NCBI GenBank assembly: GCA_030141605.1
Contig: JAQGDQ010000533.1
Span: 1 to 64,000 of the forward strand
Length of the DNA: 64,000 bases
Source of the DNA: Tubiluchus corallicola
Taxonomy: Eukaryota > Priapulida > Priapulimorpha > Priapulimorphida > Tubiluchidae
Direction: 5' to 3'
Under the pieces are notes generated by a model, which was not told the origin of the DNA, did no database searches, and worked only from the letters and a program-made list of their open reading frames with translations. How positions within the stretch are numbered: the stretch's first letter is position 1; every line of letters begins with the position of its first letter. Positions 1-14,063 of the stretch are shown one piece after another. A program made the position numbers and the translations under genes.

Positions 1-245
1 ATCTATTATTTATTAAAATTAATAACATTTTTATAGTAGGTACGTTTTTACCTAATTCTTTATAAAGCATAGACTTTAGCCTCTCGCTAGTGCGTAATTA
101 TTATTTTGCACGTTGATCTCAGGCCGGTACAATTCACGAAACAAGTTGGTAAACAACAACATCGTTCCAGTTGACAAAGTCCTCAATAACAGATGATTAT
201 CATACAGAAAATTGTCCAGACCAATCACTCACTGTTACTGCAATT
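1..245. other. No recognisable feature
   Basis: AT-rich sequence with no exon-like open frame and no repeat that recurs elsewhere in the window. The SINE begins at its right edge. Confidence 0.4.
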
Positions 246-489
246 TGACCAGATGGCATAGTCTATTGGTAACGCGTCCGCTGTCAGTCTGCAAGTTCGA
301 TACTGCAGCTGACTTTCGAAACGGTACCTGCTGTTTCCCTGCCTGGCGCGTGGTATTTACGATAAAAGTGGGGTAACAATAGTCTCTGCAATGCAAGTGT
401 AGATTTGTTATTTACAGTCGGCAAAAACTTCTTGAGCTTATGTTAACTGCTTATCCAAAAAGCCGACTTCAAACAAGAATTCCTACTAC
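246..489 (+). mobile_element. tRNA-derived SINE, copy 1, ending in the (TAC)n array
   Basis: Begins TGACCAGATGGC. It carries a pol III box A-like stretch (TAGTCTATTGGTAACG, about 256-271) and a box B-like stretch (AAGTTCGATAC, about 293-303), then a body with GGTACCTGCTGTTTCCCTGC, a GGTATTTA motif and GTGGGGTAA. The same head-plus-body order recurs at 62113-62475 and 55500-55724 on the minus strand, which is what defines it as a SINE family and not a tRNA gene. Its 3' end runs straight into the trinucleotide array at 490. Family name unknown. Confidence 0.72.
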
Positions 490-3123
<2,634 letters not shown>

Positions 3124-3329
3124 TAAACTGTTTCAATAATTATTCTCGTAAAGTGTACTGGTGAGAAAGTTATGAGGAAAGCTTATTCTAGAAGGCATTT
3201 ATCTGGAGAATTGTTTTTATAACTGACGTGCGCTTGTGTCTTTCTAAGCAGGCACGATTCACACTGTCATTATAGCCGTTTACCTCCAGTTGCAGCTGTA
3301 AATTAGACTGATAGCAAATGCGTGTTAAA

Positions 3330-3836
3330 GGGAAGAACAAGTCACTCAGCATGTTGTGTTCATTTTACTGTTATCACTTACAAAAAATATAACAAAGAAA
3401 TTTGCAAAGAACTGCCCATAAATATAAAATATACTACCTATGAATAGAAATGAATGGTGGTTGTCGTCATTCGTTTGAAAATTATGACGTAATGAGAGAC
3501 TTCGTAACTTTTCGTAAGCGCTTCGTGGCTTCCGGTGAGAGCGCGGTGCTTAAATTAATTCACACTCCTGCAGCTTACCTAATTCTCACGCAAAATTATT
3601 ACAAAATTAGCTATCTAACTTGTAATAACTTATTATACTTTTGACGAAGATTGACAGTGCGCCAGTTTTCTTTAAGACGAATGCGCTATTGGAAGAATGA
3701 GTGTTTAAAATGATCGCGACGTTAAATTTATTTTGAAAGCGCTTATTGCAGTTTTATTAATAAATCCTTATAACATTTTTTACGAACATAGAAATAAGCG
3801 TAATTTCCCTGAAGGGTTGGCCTTTCCTTTAACATT
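3330..3836 (+). mobile_element. Dispersed repeat family F, copy 1
   Basis: Shares long stretches with 61085-61605 and, more weakly, with 17735-18000. Landmarks in order are a 'tgttgtgttcattttact' stretch, 'gaatagaaat', 'gaaaattatgacgtaa', 'cttttcgtaagc', 'gacagtgcgc' and a terminal 'tttccctgaagggttggcctttcctttaac' block (quoted here only as separate short motifs). No coding capacity. The open frame at 3450-3644 lies inside this repeat and is not a gene. Class unknown. Confidence 0.6.
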
Positions 3837-4604
3837 ATCGAATTACTGCAAATATCTCACAGCATAACGCGGCGTTTTTAACATTTCTTTTGCAGGAAAC
3901 TTCCAGCCATAAATGCTTTTCCCGTTTCCCCTTTTTACAGTTTAACCGCAATGGCATTTGTAATACATGAGAACACAGAAATTCGAGTCGGGCACAAATG
4001 CCGGGATGACTCATAGCCGCCATGCCACTGCGCCAAATTTGTCCCTCGGTAACTTTAGCTTCCCTGGTCGCCATGGTTTCCCATCGGGCAATCTCCCTGC
4101 TGCTCGGGGGATCCCCCGAGAATCTCTTTTCTTATCATCAAATTGGCTTTTTTCGCAACGATCTATCAACACGTCTGTTTATTTATTCGCATGGCTACGT
4201 CTGCCACCTGTAGTCAAAGAGGTGGTTTCAAATCTCTGATATACAATTATTTTCATAGCTCACTTGTTTACTTTGAGTTTTGCATGTTACTGGACGCCTA
4301 TGGTTGGCAGCAGGTGTTACTCTATGCGTCATACATATGGCCAAAAAGACGTCTGCCCATTATACAGCACACCCTCTGGCATGGATCCGGTCTTGGCGCT
4401 ATGATGTTGTTTTGAGCTGGGAAGTATTTTCGGCCTCTGATGCAGAACTAGAGCCAGATATGGAACGATGATGTCATCGCCTGGCAGACGAGATTCAAAA
4501 ACTGGGGCAGCTGTAAAAATTCCTGCCTTTGCACAGCACTGAGAATTTTCACTACATTAACGAAGCATTTTACAATTTCTGTAGGTTTCACTTGTTTTCT
4601 GACA
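3837..4604. other. Intergenic stretch with a GC-rich patch
   Basis: Positions 3970-4130 are more GC-rich than the surroundings and contain a perfect 18-bp palindrome at 4103-4120 (CTCGGGGGATCCCCCGAG). Several short overlapping open frames occur here, none with recognisable motifs or clear splice sites. Confidence 0.4.
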
Positions 4605-4753
4605 ATGAGTGGTGAGTTAGTCACCTACGCGGATGACTCGTTCGTCAGGGAAGGCATAACCAATGTCCGCCCCAATGACATTTTCGCCGGCGTGAAGTTT
4701 GGCTGTGTCTTTTGGCGACTCCTCCTTGGTGGGTTAGTACCGTGTGCAAAATA
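4605..4753 (+). CDS. Candidate small first exon or ORF, unknown product
   Basis: An ATG at 4605 opens a 49-codon frame to a TAG at 4751-4753. It begins MSGELVTYADDSF and continues with REGITNVRPNDIFAGVK, then a hydrophobic FGCVFWRLLLGG stretch. It has more CpG (GCGGATGACTCGTTCG, GTCCGCCCC, TTCGCCGGCG) than the AT-rich flanks, and ends near possible donors (CTTG|GTGGGT at about 4728, or TTA|GTACCG at about 4737). This looks like a coding exon with an acidic start and one membrane-like segment. I do not recognise the family and no second exon could be linked. It may be chance. Confidence 0.25.
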
Positions 4754-7700
4754 GTTAGAAAATTCAGGACGCTGAAGTAGCATGTCTCATACAGACAGTG
4801 TATCCGGGAAAGATAGACATTATAGCACTTTACCTGAAGGTATAGGCTGAAACCGCAAATAGGTAAGAAGTTTATTTTCTCATTTGTTTGTTTATTTTAA
4901 AATGGTTGGCTACGATTACGTGTGTGGTTATTTCGAATGTTTTGTGTGGTACTACATTACTTTCATGTTTAGGTTAAAATGCAGTTATACGGTGCAGTAC
5001 AATATCTTAACTTTTTCTTTACAATTGTTCGAGTGAAGGAGTTACCTATTCCTAGAGCTGCAAAGTTTATTGTAACCGGCACACTGAAGTTACACGCTGC
5101 TAGCTTTGTACACAGAAAAATAACGAAGTAGGAAAGACATGCTACCACCTTAGTATACAGGAAGATAAGAAAGTAGGAAAGACGTATATATTGTAAGAAG
5201 GAATTTACGTGGCGATGGAAAAGGAGGAAAAAGGAGGTGTGAAGGCAATTTTGCGGCTTTCCTGCTGTTTAGCCAGAGTTGAACTTCAGTACAAGCATTA
5301 ATAGGCCCATATCCAAAAATTTCTCACACGACTGTACTTTCAAATAAGTTATTAGACGTTTTTGTGTCACGACTGGTCTAGTCACAATTAATTTATGTCT
5401 ATTCTGTTATGGTTTTCTTATTTTGCTGGTTCAGTAGTATGCACAGCAATGTACATAATACGCATATAGTTTTGTGGTGATTTAAATTCTGTTTTTGCAT
5501 TCTCTTTCTCTTCACACTTTTTCTAATTATGTTTAAGAAAATTATACTAATAATTACTAGTAACTGCACACGTAATTGCATACCATTTTGCAGTTTATTT
5601 TGTTGACTCCAGTGCAATTCGTTCTGCTTAGAACCTTGAATATTGTTCTTGAAAAGCGGTTTAATGACTTTGATATTACGGTAACACGTTGGGAAAGCCA
5701 GTGGATTATTTTTCATCAGACTCAGATCGAGACAAACATCTAGGGCTTGTACCCTTCCTGTAGCTCTACTGAAAGTGTTTTACTTCGTAAAAGCAGCCTA
5801 ATCCACTCAGTCGGGAACATGCAGGAATTCGTTCTCTGCGACATACATATTTCACACCTAAATTTGACCAGGTCAATTGATTCGGTCTAGTTTTGTTGGT
5901 CAGAAAAGTTGGAAAGTAGGTTACCATCCTGGGAGCTATCAACAGCCACATGGCTTCATGAAAACATCTTGGTGCTAAGTCCTAGGCGTCGAAAGTTTTG
6001 CATGTGTAAACATGGGGCACAGATTAGGTTACAAAGTGACTAATACATCGCCAGAAGCCTCATTATTAGATAAATGCCAAAGTCCACTCTGGTTTTGTTA
6101 GCATTTTGTAAAATCATTGGGTTTCTTTCTCTACTGACTCCAGGGGATTAAACGCTTCAGTTCGTCAACACTTATTTGAGCATTTAAATATTTTTCTTGC
6201 AAACTACTTGTATCTCTTAAGTACACAAATGGTTCAAGCTACAAATGCTTGTAGTGTGTTAATAGGCTGTAAATGCCACCCTATGGTCAGTTATTGCAGT
6301 ACTCAATTATTCTGTTGCCTAGACTTCTGTTGACGTTTGTTAATAAGTTCATCAGCTCCACCTTGTGCGTATGGGCTCGCTAATGACATCTGCTGGACGT
6401 CAGGTTTCAAAGAGAATGAACTACTGTAGTTCGGCAATTCACTGATTTTGAGAAAGAAGTAAAATAAAAAAGTCTTGGACTGCAGATTCAGGTCTAAAAT
6501 TCCATTTACACATATGTAATTTTCTTTAGTTACCGACTATTGGAGAAACAACTAGAGTAGTCCCTAGACAGAACAGAGCAACTTGGTGATTCGCACGACT
6601 GTTGCCTGCAGTTCAGAAGGGAGGATGGCACTTGTCTCTTAATAATCAACTACTTTGTACTGATGTAGTAGTATCGTGTAGCTTATTTCCTCTGAACCCC
6701 AAGAACTTAATGTTTAATTCACTTGACATCGCTGCTACCGCCAAGCTCTGAACGAACTAACTACGTAGTACTATTTTTCTGTTTACACATAATCTATAAA
6801 TTATTCATTTATTACTTGGTGGGCCAATGGAGGCACGTGCTACGGTTTACCTTTCCTAGCTCAACGTTTACTTTACGTTTCCTAGACATTACCGAAAGAT
6901 GGAATTGTGCTTTCTTTTTACCTAGGTAGGTTGAAAGGTAGTGCTCAGTCATACTTTACCTGAAAGAAATTCACTCAAACCACTTTATACCGTCAACGTT
7001 GCGACTGCAAACGTTGGCGTTAAGTGAGTTTGCCAAAATAACGAGGTGCAATAACACGCCTATGGCGAATATAGACAGTTTGTTTTGCGGCAAAGCGAGG
7101 TTGGCGTCAAAATGGGGCGTAATGTACTAAGGTATTAATGTACCTGAAAGCTGGACAATATGCTCTTGAAATTTTATGCAGAGTTAAAACTATTAGAGTT
7201 ACTGGACGAGTTATTGCACTGCCATAAGTCTGTAGTTGTTACAATTCACTTTATAGTCTTCTGTTCCAGCTGACTATACATTTTCACCAATTCCAGGTGT
7301 TTCCGATCTCTCTTACATTCTGACATCCATTCCTGGCATGCATAACTACTCTAATAACTTGGTCCAATAAAAAATTATCCATCACGTAACGGTATTTTGC
7401 AGGGCTCTTTCTCTTTATTAGTGTTTCCATGAAATGCTAATGATTTTACCGTAATGAAGCATTCGGAATGAAACACATTCAGCATCTTAGGGAATTCCTT
7501 GCAGGTAGCACCTGATATTTGTGGACTGGCCTGTTCTTACCTTCCTGTTGATAGGGCTAACGAGTTTCCGTCTGAACGCCTATTTCTGCGATTGAATATC
7601 TTGTGATTAAATGCTGAACACTGCATTATCTGACAGCTGCAGCCTGTACATTACTCGACGCCTGCATTAAACTGCATCCTCTGAAAATTGGCGCAGTTCC

Positions 7701-8337
7701 ACGTTTCTTTAGAGCTGACAGTCTACAGTTCTTGAAGTGTGAAACTGAAAGCCGAGACATTTTATAGTGTAAATTTTAAATGATTGCAGTTAATACTTGA
7801 TCATGACCGCATAATGTTTTTAAGTAAATTCATAAAAGGGGATTTGACAGCCCACGTTATGTGTAATAAAAAGAACGGTAGGTTTGGTAGGAGAGTCGTT
7901 TTCGCTTTTAGAAGAGTTGACTTGCCCTAGCAATTGGTATTAAACTGTTTTGCGAAACAGCATGGGATACGAATATAAACATTAAACAGAAGAAATCAAT
8001 ACGCATTGTTTGTTATTCATTTAACCAGGGTCGCCTGGGCCACATGCTTCAGGGCGGACTCAAATAGGAGTTTTTGTGCATTGTAATTACATAATTCATG
8101 TGTTTTAGACTTGTAATCTTTGTTTTCGAATTCGTAGACTTGTAATTTCTTTTTTAACAAAAGTTCGCATAACTGCAGCTCAAGTTTCTTTGTAAAAAGC
8201 CTTTGTAGTTGTTTTTGTCACTTTTTGCTTCAGAAGTTAAACTTCAGATTATTCGTCTCATTTTGACGAGGTTTTTTATATCTTTTCTAACTCTATACGA
8301 ATATGAGTATATACTTGTTTTCTTTCTTCTTTCTCTT
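4754..8337. other. 3.6 kb without recognisable genes
   Basis: AT-rich sequence. The longest open frame (minus strand, 5399-5716, 105 codons) has low-complexity, Lys/Asn/Ile-rich composition and no known motif. I see no splice-bounded exons, TIR elements or tandem arrays here. Confidence 0.45.
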
Positions 8338-8386
8338 CTTCCACAAAAGCCTGTGTTTTTGGGAAAGGCACAGGCTTTTGTGGAAG
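8338..8386. repeat. Perfect 18-bp-arm hairpin
   Basis: Left arm CTTCCACAAAAGCCTGTG (8338-8355), 13-nt spacer, right arm CACAGGCTTTTGTGGAAG (8369-8386). The arms are exact reverse complements. The short perfect stem fits a recent palindromic duplication, or a foldback that would form in RNA. No conserved miRNA family is recognised. Confidence 0.8.
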
Positions 8387-9977
8387 TGGTTTTTATGACT
8401 TTACGCCACCCAGTCATGCCTGAACGACTACCAGTCAAGACGATATAACGACTCGAAGAAAACAAATAAGTCAAAAGAAGAAAATTTAAAGACTCGACGG
8501 ATGCCTGTAATCTTACTTCAATAGATATTAACAGTTAACTATGTGGCAGAGACTCTGTCCTCTTAATTCTGCCAGCGGAATGTACGACGATGAACCGCTG
8601 TGCACAGGATTCTTCCTGCTGTATCATTAAGTATTTTTGGAAGCCAGGCTATTTTTGGTGAAGTGCCTAGAAGAAATATGAGACACAGTACAGCAGACGA
8701 TGCGTGTGGATTCATTATGGCAGCTGATAAGAGAGCTGACATTAGCGAGCGCATCCAAGAATGGCAAGCCCTGCCGCCATTCGCTGCGAGACTCTCGAGT
8801 TCTTCGGGGCGGCCATATGATTCAGGAATCTGGAAAAAATTATTTGTCTAGACGCATTAGCGGCATAAACGAATTCTTAAGAAAGTGAAAACTAAAAGAT
8901 GTATTAATACACTACACTATGTAGCATAACGTCATGGACTCACAGCAAATAAAGTATGAAAGTAACAAAATTCTCAACGAATTAATTGTATCGTTAGCAA
9001 GGGTAGATGAAGCCAGAAGCAGTATTGCGTGACATCCGTTTAGTTTAGTTCTAGCACATTCAAAGAATCCGCAGTGCTGAAATTTGAACACATTTTACAT
9101 AAAGCGAAGATAACAAAACTTTTTAATATAAAGTATAATTTTTTTACATTTACTTGCTAAAAGTGTGTGGCATGCATGCATATGTGAAATAATTATATAA
9201 AAGTATATAAAGCATTATTTATTTGTATATGGTTATGTAATATGATACATTAAAAGAGATCTAAGCCAGCCCATTCTCTAAAATTTGTTAGATAAAACCA
9301 GCCAATTTGAGTTGTTTATAGAAAAAAGAAAGTAACTGCAAATATATCTTATTTGTTATTGCCATATTAAATTATATATGTAGAATTAACTACTGTTTTT
9401 GGGTGTATCAACTGCAAAGTATATTTGCCGTATAAATAGGGGGCAGCACCTGTATATTTTGTATCTGTATTTCGGCGCCAATAAAAGACTCGTAATAATG
9501 TTGTCCCTAGTTGAAATGCAAAATCAGCTTCAGCCTTTTCACCTTCATCTGCTTCCATTTAGTCAAGTCTAGCTTTGATGGTTTAATAATTGTTGGTTCA
9601 TTCCATTCCATGTACGTGCATTTAAGAATCTTGATGCAATTGGGCAACGAATCAGTTAGAAGTAAACTTCTGGTAGAAAAAGGACAGAGATTACTTCAAA
9701 TCACAGTTAGGAAATTTCTCAAAAAGTGGAACGCCAAATATGTAGTGTGAAATTTGACTGTCAAAAGCTTGGATTCAGACGAGAACCAGTACATACAACT
9801 CAGAGTGAATCGGCATTATATGTTTAGACGATATAACCTATGATATTCTTAACTTGGCTGCTTTTTCTTTGCTAGAAGTGAGCGCGTAAATCCAGCAGCT
9901 CAACCTGTATACATTGTAACTGTTAGGTTTTACTAGAGAAGCATTAACTGTAATGTTTATTTTATTAGCAGAACAAA
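8387..9977. other. Intergenic region and putative 5' UTR boundary of CSRP
   Basis: An unassigned open frame at 8600-8851 (+, 83 codons) reads through a GC-richer patch (8690-8820) with a protein-like segment (DKRADISERIQEWQALPPF), but it has no clear splice context or family. At the right edge, a TTTATTAGCAG acceptor at 9961-9971 lies 6 bases before the CSRP start codon. This implies an upstream noncoding exon (or a trans-spliced leader) that I could not locate. Confidence 0.4.
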
Positions 9978-12900
9978 ATGCCTTTCGTTGCACCACAGAC
10001 AGCAAAGTGCCCAAAATGCGGCAAGTCCGTATACGCCGCAGAGGAGAAGGTCGCTGGGGGCCTGAAATTTCACAAGATGTGCTTCAAGTGTGGTAGGTGA
10101 ACTTATAAAAGCTCCATAATGCTAACTGTGTAGAGAGGTGAAAAAGAGGCCAAACAAAGCAAACCCCAGAACAATGTAATCATCTTCGAATGCGTTGACA
10201 AAGTCTTTGTAAACGAGCTTATACTGTAATAGTTCAATGATTTGCAAATAAAAGTTCAAGCTACTTTAATGACTAAAGGCAGTGAAAACAGGTGAGAAGT
10301 TTGGACAAAAATCCTGATCAAAAGTGTCAAATGGTTAGTGATAAAAGTTTCCAAGTATAATTATTTTTTGTAAAATGAAAACCATTTTTGATTACAGATT
10401 TATGCAACAAGATGCTGGAGTCAACGAACGTAACAGAACACGAAAACAAATTATACTGCAAGCAATGCTATGGCAGAAAATTTGGACCGAAAGGCTATGG
10501 TTTTGGAGGTGGTGCAGGGTGCTTATCCATGGACACTGGTGAACATGTGGGTAATGTTGATGGAAGCATAATGAGGTTTGTTGCTTCTTATGTACAGTAG
10601 ATGGATGAGAAATGAGTTCAGGTTATAATGAACTTAAAAAAGTGCTAATGACGTAGACTCAAAAAAGGAAACTTCAGTGACATATAAAATACAACTAGTG
10701 TCTACCAGAATTTGGGAAACAGACAGTGTGCTAATGCTGGCTTCATATAAATGTATAAATGCATTACAGTTTAAAAGAAGAAAAAGCAATTTCAACATTG
10801 AGCACAAGAAACAAAGTTTCTATGTACCTGGGCAGGGCCATGTTTAGAAAGTGTGGCTTTATTTTAACAGGTCAAACAATTTACTTATCTGCTAAACGTG
10901 TACATAACATTTTACAGGACATATTAGACATCGGCAGTTTTACCTGCTTACTTAATGAACAAGGGCAGATCTAGGCAGAGTGGTTTGTTGTTTACTTGCA
11001 GTAATAAGCCTACATACCCAGGAGGAACTGGGGGAAGCACATTTATACCCCCAGGTGCAGATCGATGTGGGCGATGCGGAAAGGCGGTTTATGCAGCCGA
11101 AAAGAAGTTGGGTGGTGGCCAGGTATGAGCACAGAACACGGAGCACAGCTTGTTCACCTTAGGCTTGCTGCATAGTTGGGATGGTGTCCCCTCTCTCACT
11201 CTCTCTTATGCTATTTCTTGTTTAGTATCTCCACATTTGTGCACATTCTTGCATGCCTCTACTCTATTTTATTTATTGTAGTAATAAGCCGACTTCTGGT
11301 CCTGCTGGCTCATCTTATATCCCTCCGGGAGCTGAAAGGTGTGGCCGATGTGGCAAGGCAGTGTATGCCGCCGAAAAGAGAACCGGCGGAGGAAAGGTCA
11401 GTGAATCACTACTTGCAACATTGGCCAGCTGGTGTGTCGTTAAAACGGCTTGAAGAGAACACCGGTTAACGACACAATTTCTCAGGACAAGTGGTCAAGT
11501 ACTAACCATTGCCAAATTGTACCATAATTCTTTTTTTTACATTACGAAGGTATTTTTGTCATTGTTTAGTGGTTGCAAGTTCATGATGATGTCAGTTCTG
11601 TGTCATTATGCAAATACAGCACTGCTTTTTTATGTTACACTTTTATTCTGATTTCTGATATTTAGTTCCTTCATTGCTGTTCGCTTTTTTTGTTGCACAT
11701 ACTATAGAATTATGAATTGTTTGCTCAAATCTCTTAGTGACAGTATGTCACAAGGCTTGCATGACGCAGAGTGCAGTGGGCAATGGTGTCAGATGAAAAA
11801 CTAATATGTACGAATATATGTAAGAATGAGTAGCGGAATGAATAAGGGCATAATGGTAGCTATAATGTTGTTGTTTTAATAGCAGACTTATCGACATTAG
11901 TGTTGCTCCATATATCTGATTCGTATCTGAAAATGGTGGTATTCGCGAGATTATACAAGTATTCGTATCGATATTATCTGGTAGTTATAAAGACTTGATA
12001 TTGGAAAATTTTCACTATCGGGTTTTTGTAATATGCAATTGAAAACGGTTTTCGAATAATTTAACAGCGGGAAATAACTAAATAAAATATTACCAAAAAA
12101 CGTAGACATTGTTTTAACCTATGTTTGTGTTTTCAAGACGAAAATTTTACACTTATCTTTTTTCGTTTGTGCGTGATAATACGGTTTATCTTCGGGCAAG
12201 TTCCTTTAAGGTCTTTTTTGACAGACTAAATGAAAACGCTTTAGTTTGCAAATGTACTAATTTTTCATTATCCGAACTGATCCGCATATTCGATCTGAAT
12301 TTAGCTAACCTATAAGTTATAATCCGAATCCGGAAGTCAGTTTGAGGAAATATTCGATGATATCCAGTTTTCGCTATCTGGCAAAAAAGTGTATCCGGAG
12401 CAACACTAATCGACATGCCAAAGAACTGATGACTTTGTTATTTCACATGGAAGTGATTAGTGAAATATAATAAATAAGTCTTCTGCACTTGGGCATACGA
12501 CGAAATAACGTATAAAATTTTCATAATCATACAAGCCATTGAGTAAAGTTTTAGGAAATTGTGTTGATGGGTCATATTGGTTTGCACTACGTTTACGATG
12601 TGCAGCAACTCACGTTATAGAAATGTGGCACTTATAGTAACTGCAGTTTTTTACTCAAGGAAATAATGCCAGCATTCCTATTGTTATTACAGTCATGGCA
12701 TAAAGGGTGCTTCAACTGTGCCGACTGCCACAAGTCACTGGAGTCTGGTGCCGAATGTGTACAAGAAGCCGAGATTTACTGCAAAAGTAAGTTTATTCAA
12801 GGAGAAAAAGTTGATTCAACTTTCTGGTGAAACCTTGTAGTTGCAGGCTATTAAATTAGTGCACAGAGGAGATGGATTTCCTTACTCTAAATATTCAATC

Positions 12901-13513
12901 AAAAATATATCGTCATATATTTTACATTTCATCTCAACAGATGGTGCCAGAGTGTTTGTCAGAAACTAAGTGCGCAAAATTGTGGTACACTTTTTATCCT
13001 AAAATTAATTTGTACTGTTCAGGTGAATTATGAACCCACTAAGACATCAGAAACAACGATGTTGGATATAGTAGATTTTTGGAGAAGACAAGTTACTTAG
13101 ATTTGCGAAATATGCATCTCCAAAGACGTTATTAAGCTGAAGCAAATGTGGCAATGAGAAGTTGTTGTTATTGTTCTATATGTCATTGACTTTAACTTTG
13201 AAGCTCAGCAAAGCAATTAGCTAAGTATACCAGCTGTATCAAATAAATGTGGAGTTAAAAGAACTGTATAGTAGAGGTCGGCAGATACACACATGGTTTC
13301 TATACACCCAGTTTCTCAGTCTTCTTTTGTTACAATTTAGACTTGGCATACTACAGATGCCATATTGCAGAACTGTAAAATAATCTGGAATTTTTGTAAA
13401 TGATCTGTAGTCACCTGAGTCTAACTCGTTATTTTGCAGCTTGCTATGGCAGAAGTTTCGGACCCAAGGGTGTTGGATTTGGTGGTGGTGCAGGATGTTT
13501 ATCTGCAGAATAA
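9978..13513 (+). CDS. CSRP: Muscle LIM / cysteine- and glycine-rich protein, two LIM domains
   Basis: Coding exons: 9978-10092, 10398-10575, then 11002-11122 or 11282-11396, 12693-12786 and 13440-13513. The product is 193 aa (or 191 aa with the second alternative), the length of vertebrate CSRPs. LIM1 has C11, C14, H32, C35, C38, C41, C59 and C62, exactly C-X2-C-X17-H-X2-C-X2-C-X2-C-X17-C-X2-C. LIM2 repeats this spacing with either alternative exon. Each LIM is followed by the family's glycine-rich run ([32 protein letters not shown]). CSRPs bind alpha-actinin and zyxin-type partners and act at sarcomeric Z-discs and in the nucleus of muscle. The exon 2 donor was chosen by phase: AG|GTTTGT at 10576 is the only nearby GT that keeps LIM2 in frame. 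A better-looking donor at 10551 (G|GTAATG) would shift it. GTTT donors are also used in RFC2 exon 5 and FABP exon 2 in this window. Confidence 0.95.
11002..11122 (+). CDS. CSRP: CSRP alternative exon 3a (first half of LIM2)
   Basis: Acceptor TTTACTTGCAG|TAATAAGCC and donor GGCCAG|GTATGA. It enters at phase 2 (two codon bases carried from exon 2) and leaves at phase 0, encoding (S)[18 protein letters not shown] and then [21 protein letters not shown] split at the usual place in LIM2. Exon 3b has the same phases and the same role, so the two exons are alternatives. Splicing 3a to 3b would create an immediate TAA at the junction. Confidence 0.9.
11282..11396 (+). CDS. CSRP: CSRP alternative exon 3b (duplicate of 3a)
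   Basis: Acceptor ATTTATTGTAG|TAATAAGCC and donor GGAAAG|GTCAGT, 159 bases after exon 3a. It encodes (S)[16 protein letters not shown] and then [21 protein letters not shown]. The zinc-binding C-X2-C and the VYAAEK core match 3a, while the linker and the last six residues before the intron differ. Third-codon positions have diverged heavily, which points to an old duplication kept by selection and not a recent copy. Two codons shorter than 3a. Confidence 0.9.
11898..12408. mobile_element. Non-autonomous hAT element in CSRP intron
   Basis: 511 bp between terminal inverted repeats TAGTGTTGCTCC at 11898-11909 and GGAGCAACACTA at 12397-12408, flanked by a perfect 8-bp target duplication ATCGACAT (11890-11897 and 12409-12416). 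The 8-bp duplication and TAGNG-type ends are the mark of the hAT superfamily. The interior is AT-rich with no transposase. It sits in the intron between CSRP exons 3b and 4. Confidence 0.9.
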
Positions 13514-13687
13514 ACGAAATCCGTCAGCAAAATGCTGTACGAAAACCAACAGCAGGAAATCGGTTGACCAGTCAGCCTCATTCAAAGTCTGGACACAAAA
13601 ACTTACTCTAATCAGACCCAGTGGGCAGCAACTATTTTGGATTTTTGGACAAATTGCTGCAACGGGAAGACTAGAAGGGGACACAGG

Positions 13688-13693
13688 AATAAA
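13688..13693 (+). promoter_or_regulatory. Possible CSRP poly(A) signal, proximal
   Basis: AATAAA 175 bases after the stop codon. A second AATAAA lies at 14058-14063, so two 3' UTR lengths are possible. Confidence 0.4.
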
Positions 13694-14057
13694 TTTTTGT
13701 TTGCTTTCATTGATACCTTGTTTTATAGTGTTGAAATGTCATGTAGTTTTGTATAACCACTATAATGTAACAAGAGAGTATTGATGCGTGCGGAACGTGC
13801 GACGGATATCCGCCGCCACATTTGAAATTATGATCATGTTTTGTTTCGCTGTCTCAAAGATCTCTGTGTATTAATTGTATATTTATTGTCACTTGCTAAA
13901 TGCACGCATTTCAGTAAACAATGTCTTCCACGGAATCTAGGTTAGTTATTTATGCATAGCAAATCACTTTACATTACTAAATTTCTTTCTTTCAGTTTCT
14001 TCTTCAGCGCTGACTATCTAGCATTCACTTTCTCTTGTTGTTATCATATTTCTTATT

Positions 14058-14063
14058 AATAAA
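14058..14063 (+). promoter_or_regulatory. Possible CSRP poly(A) signal, distal
   Basis: AATAAA about 545 bases after the CSRP stop codon, followed by a U-rich stretch (TTTTCGTTTTG). Confidence 0.4.

Noticed and set aside
13434-13784. 116-codon frame over the last CSRP exon
   Set aside because: As a stand-alone gene it is a shadow: the LIM2 frame ends at the TAA at 13511. It is mentioned only as part of the frame-shifted donor observation.
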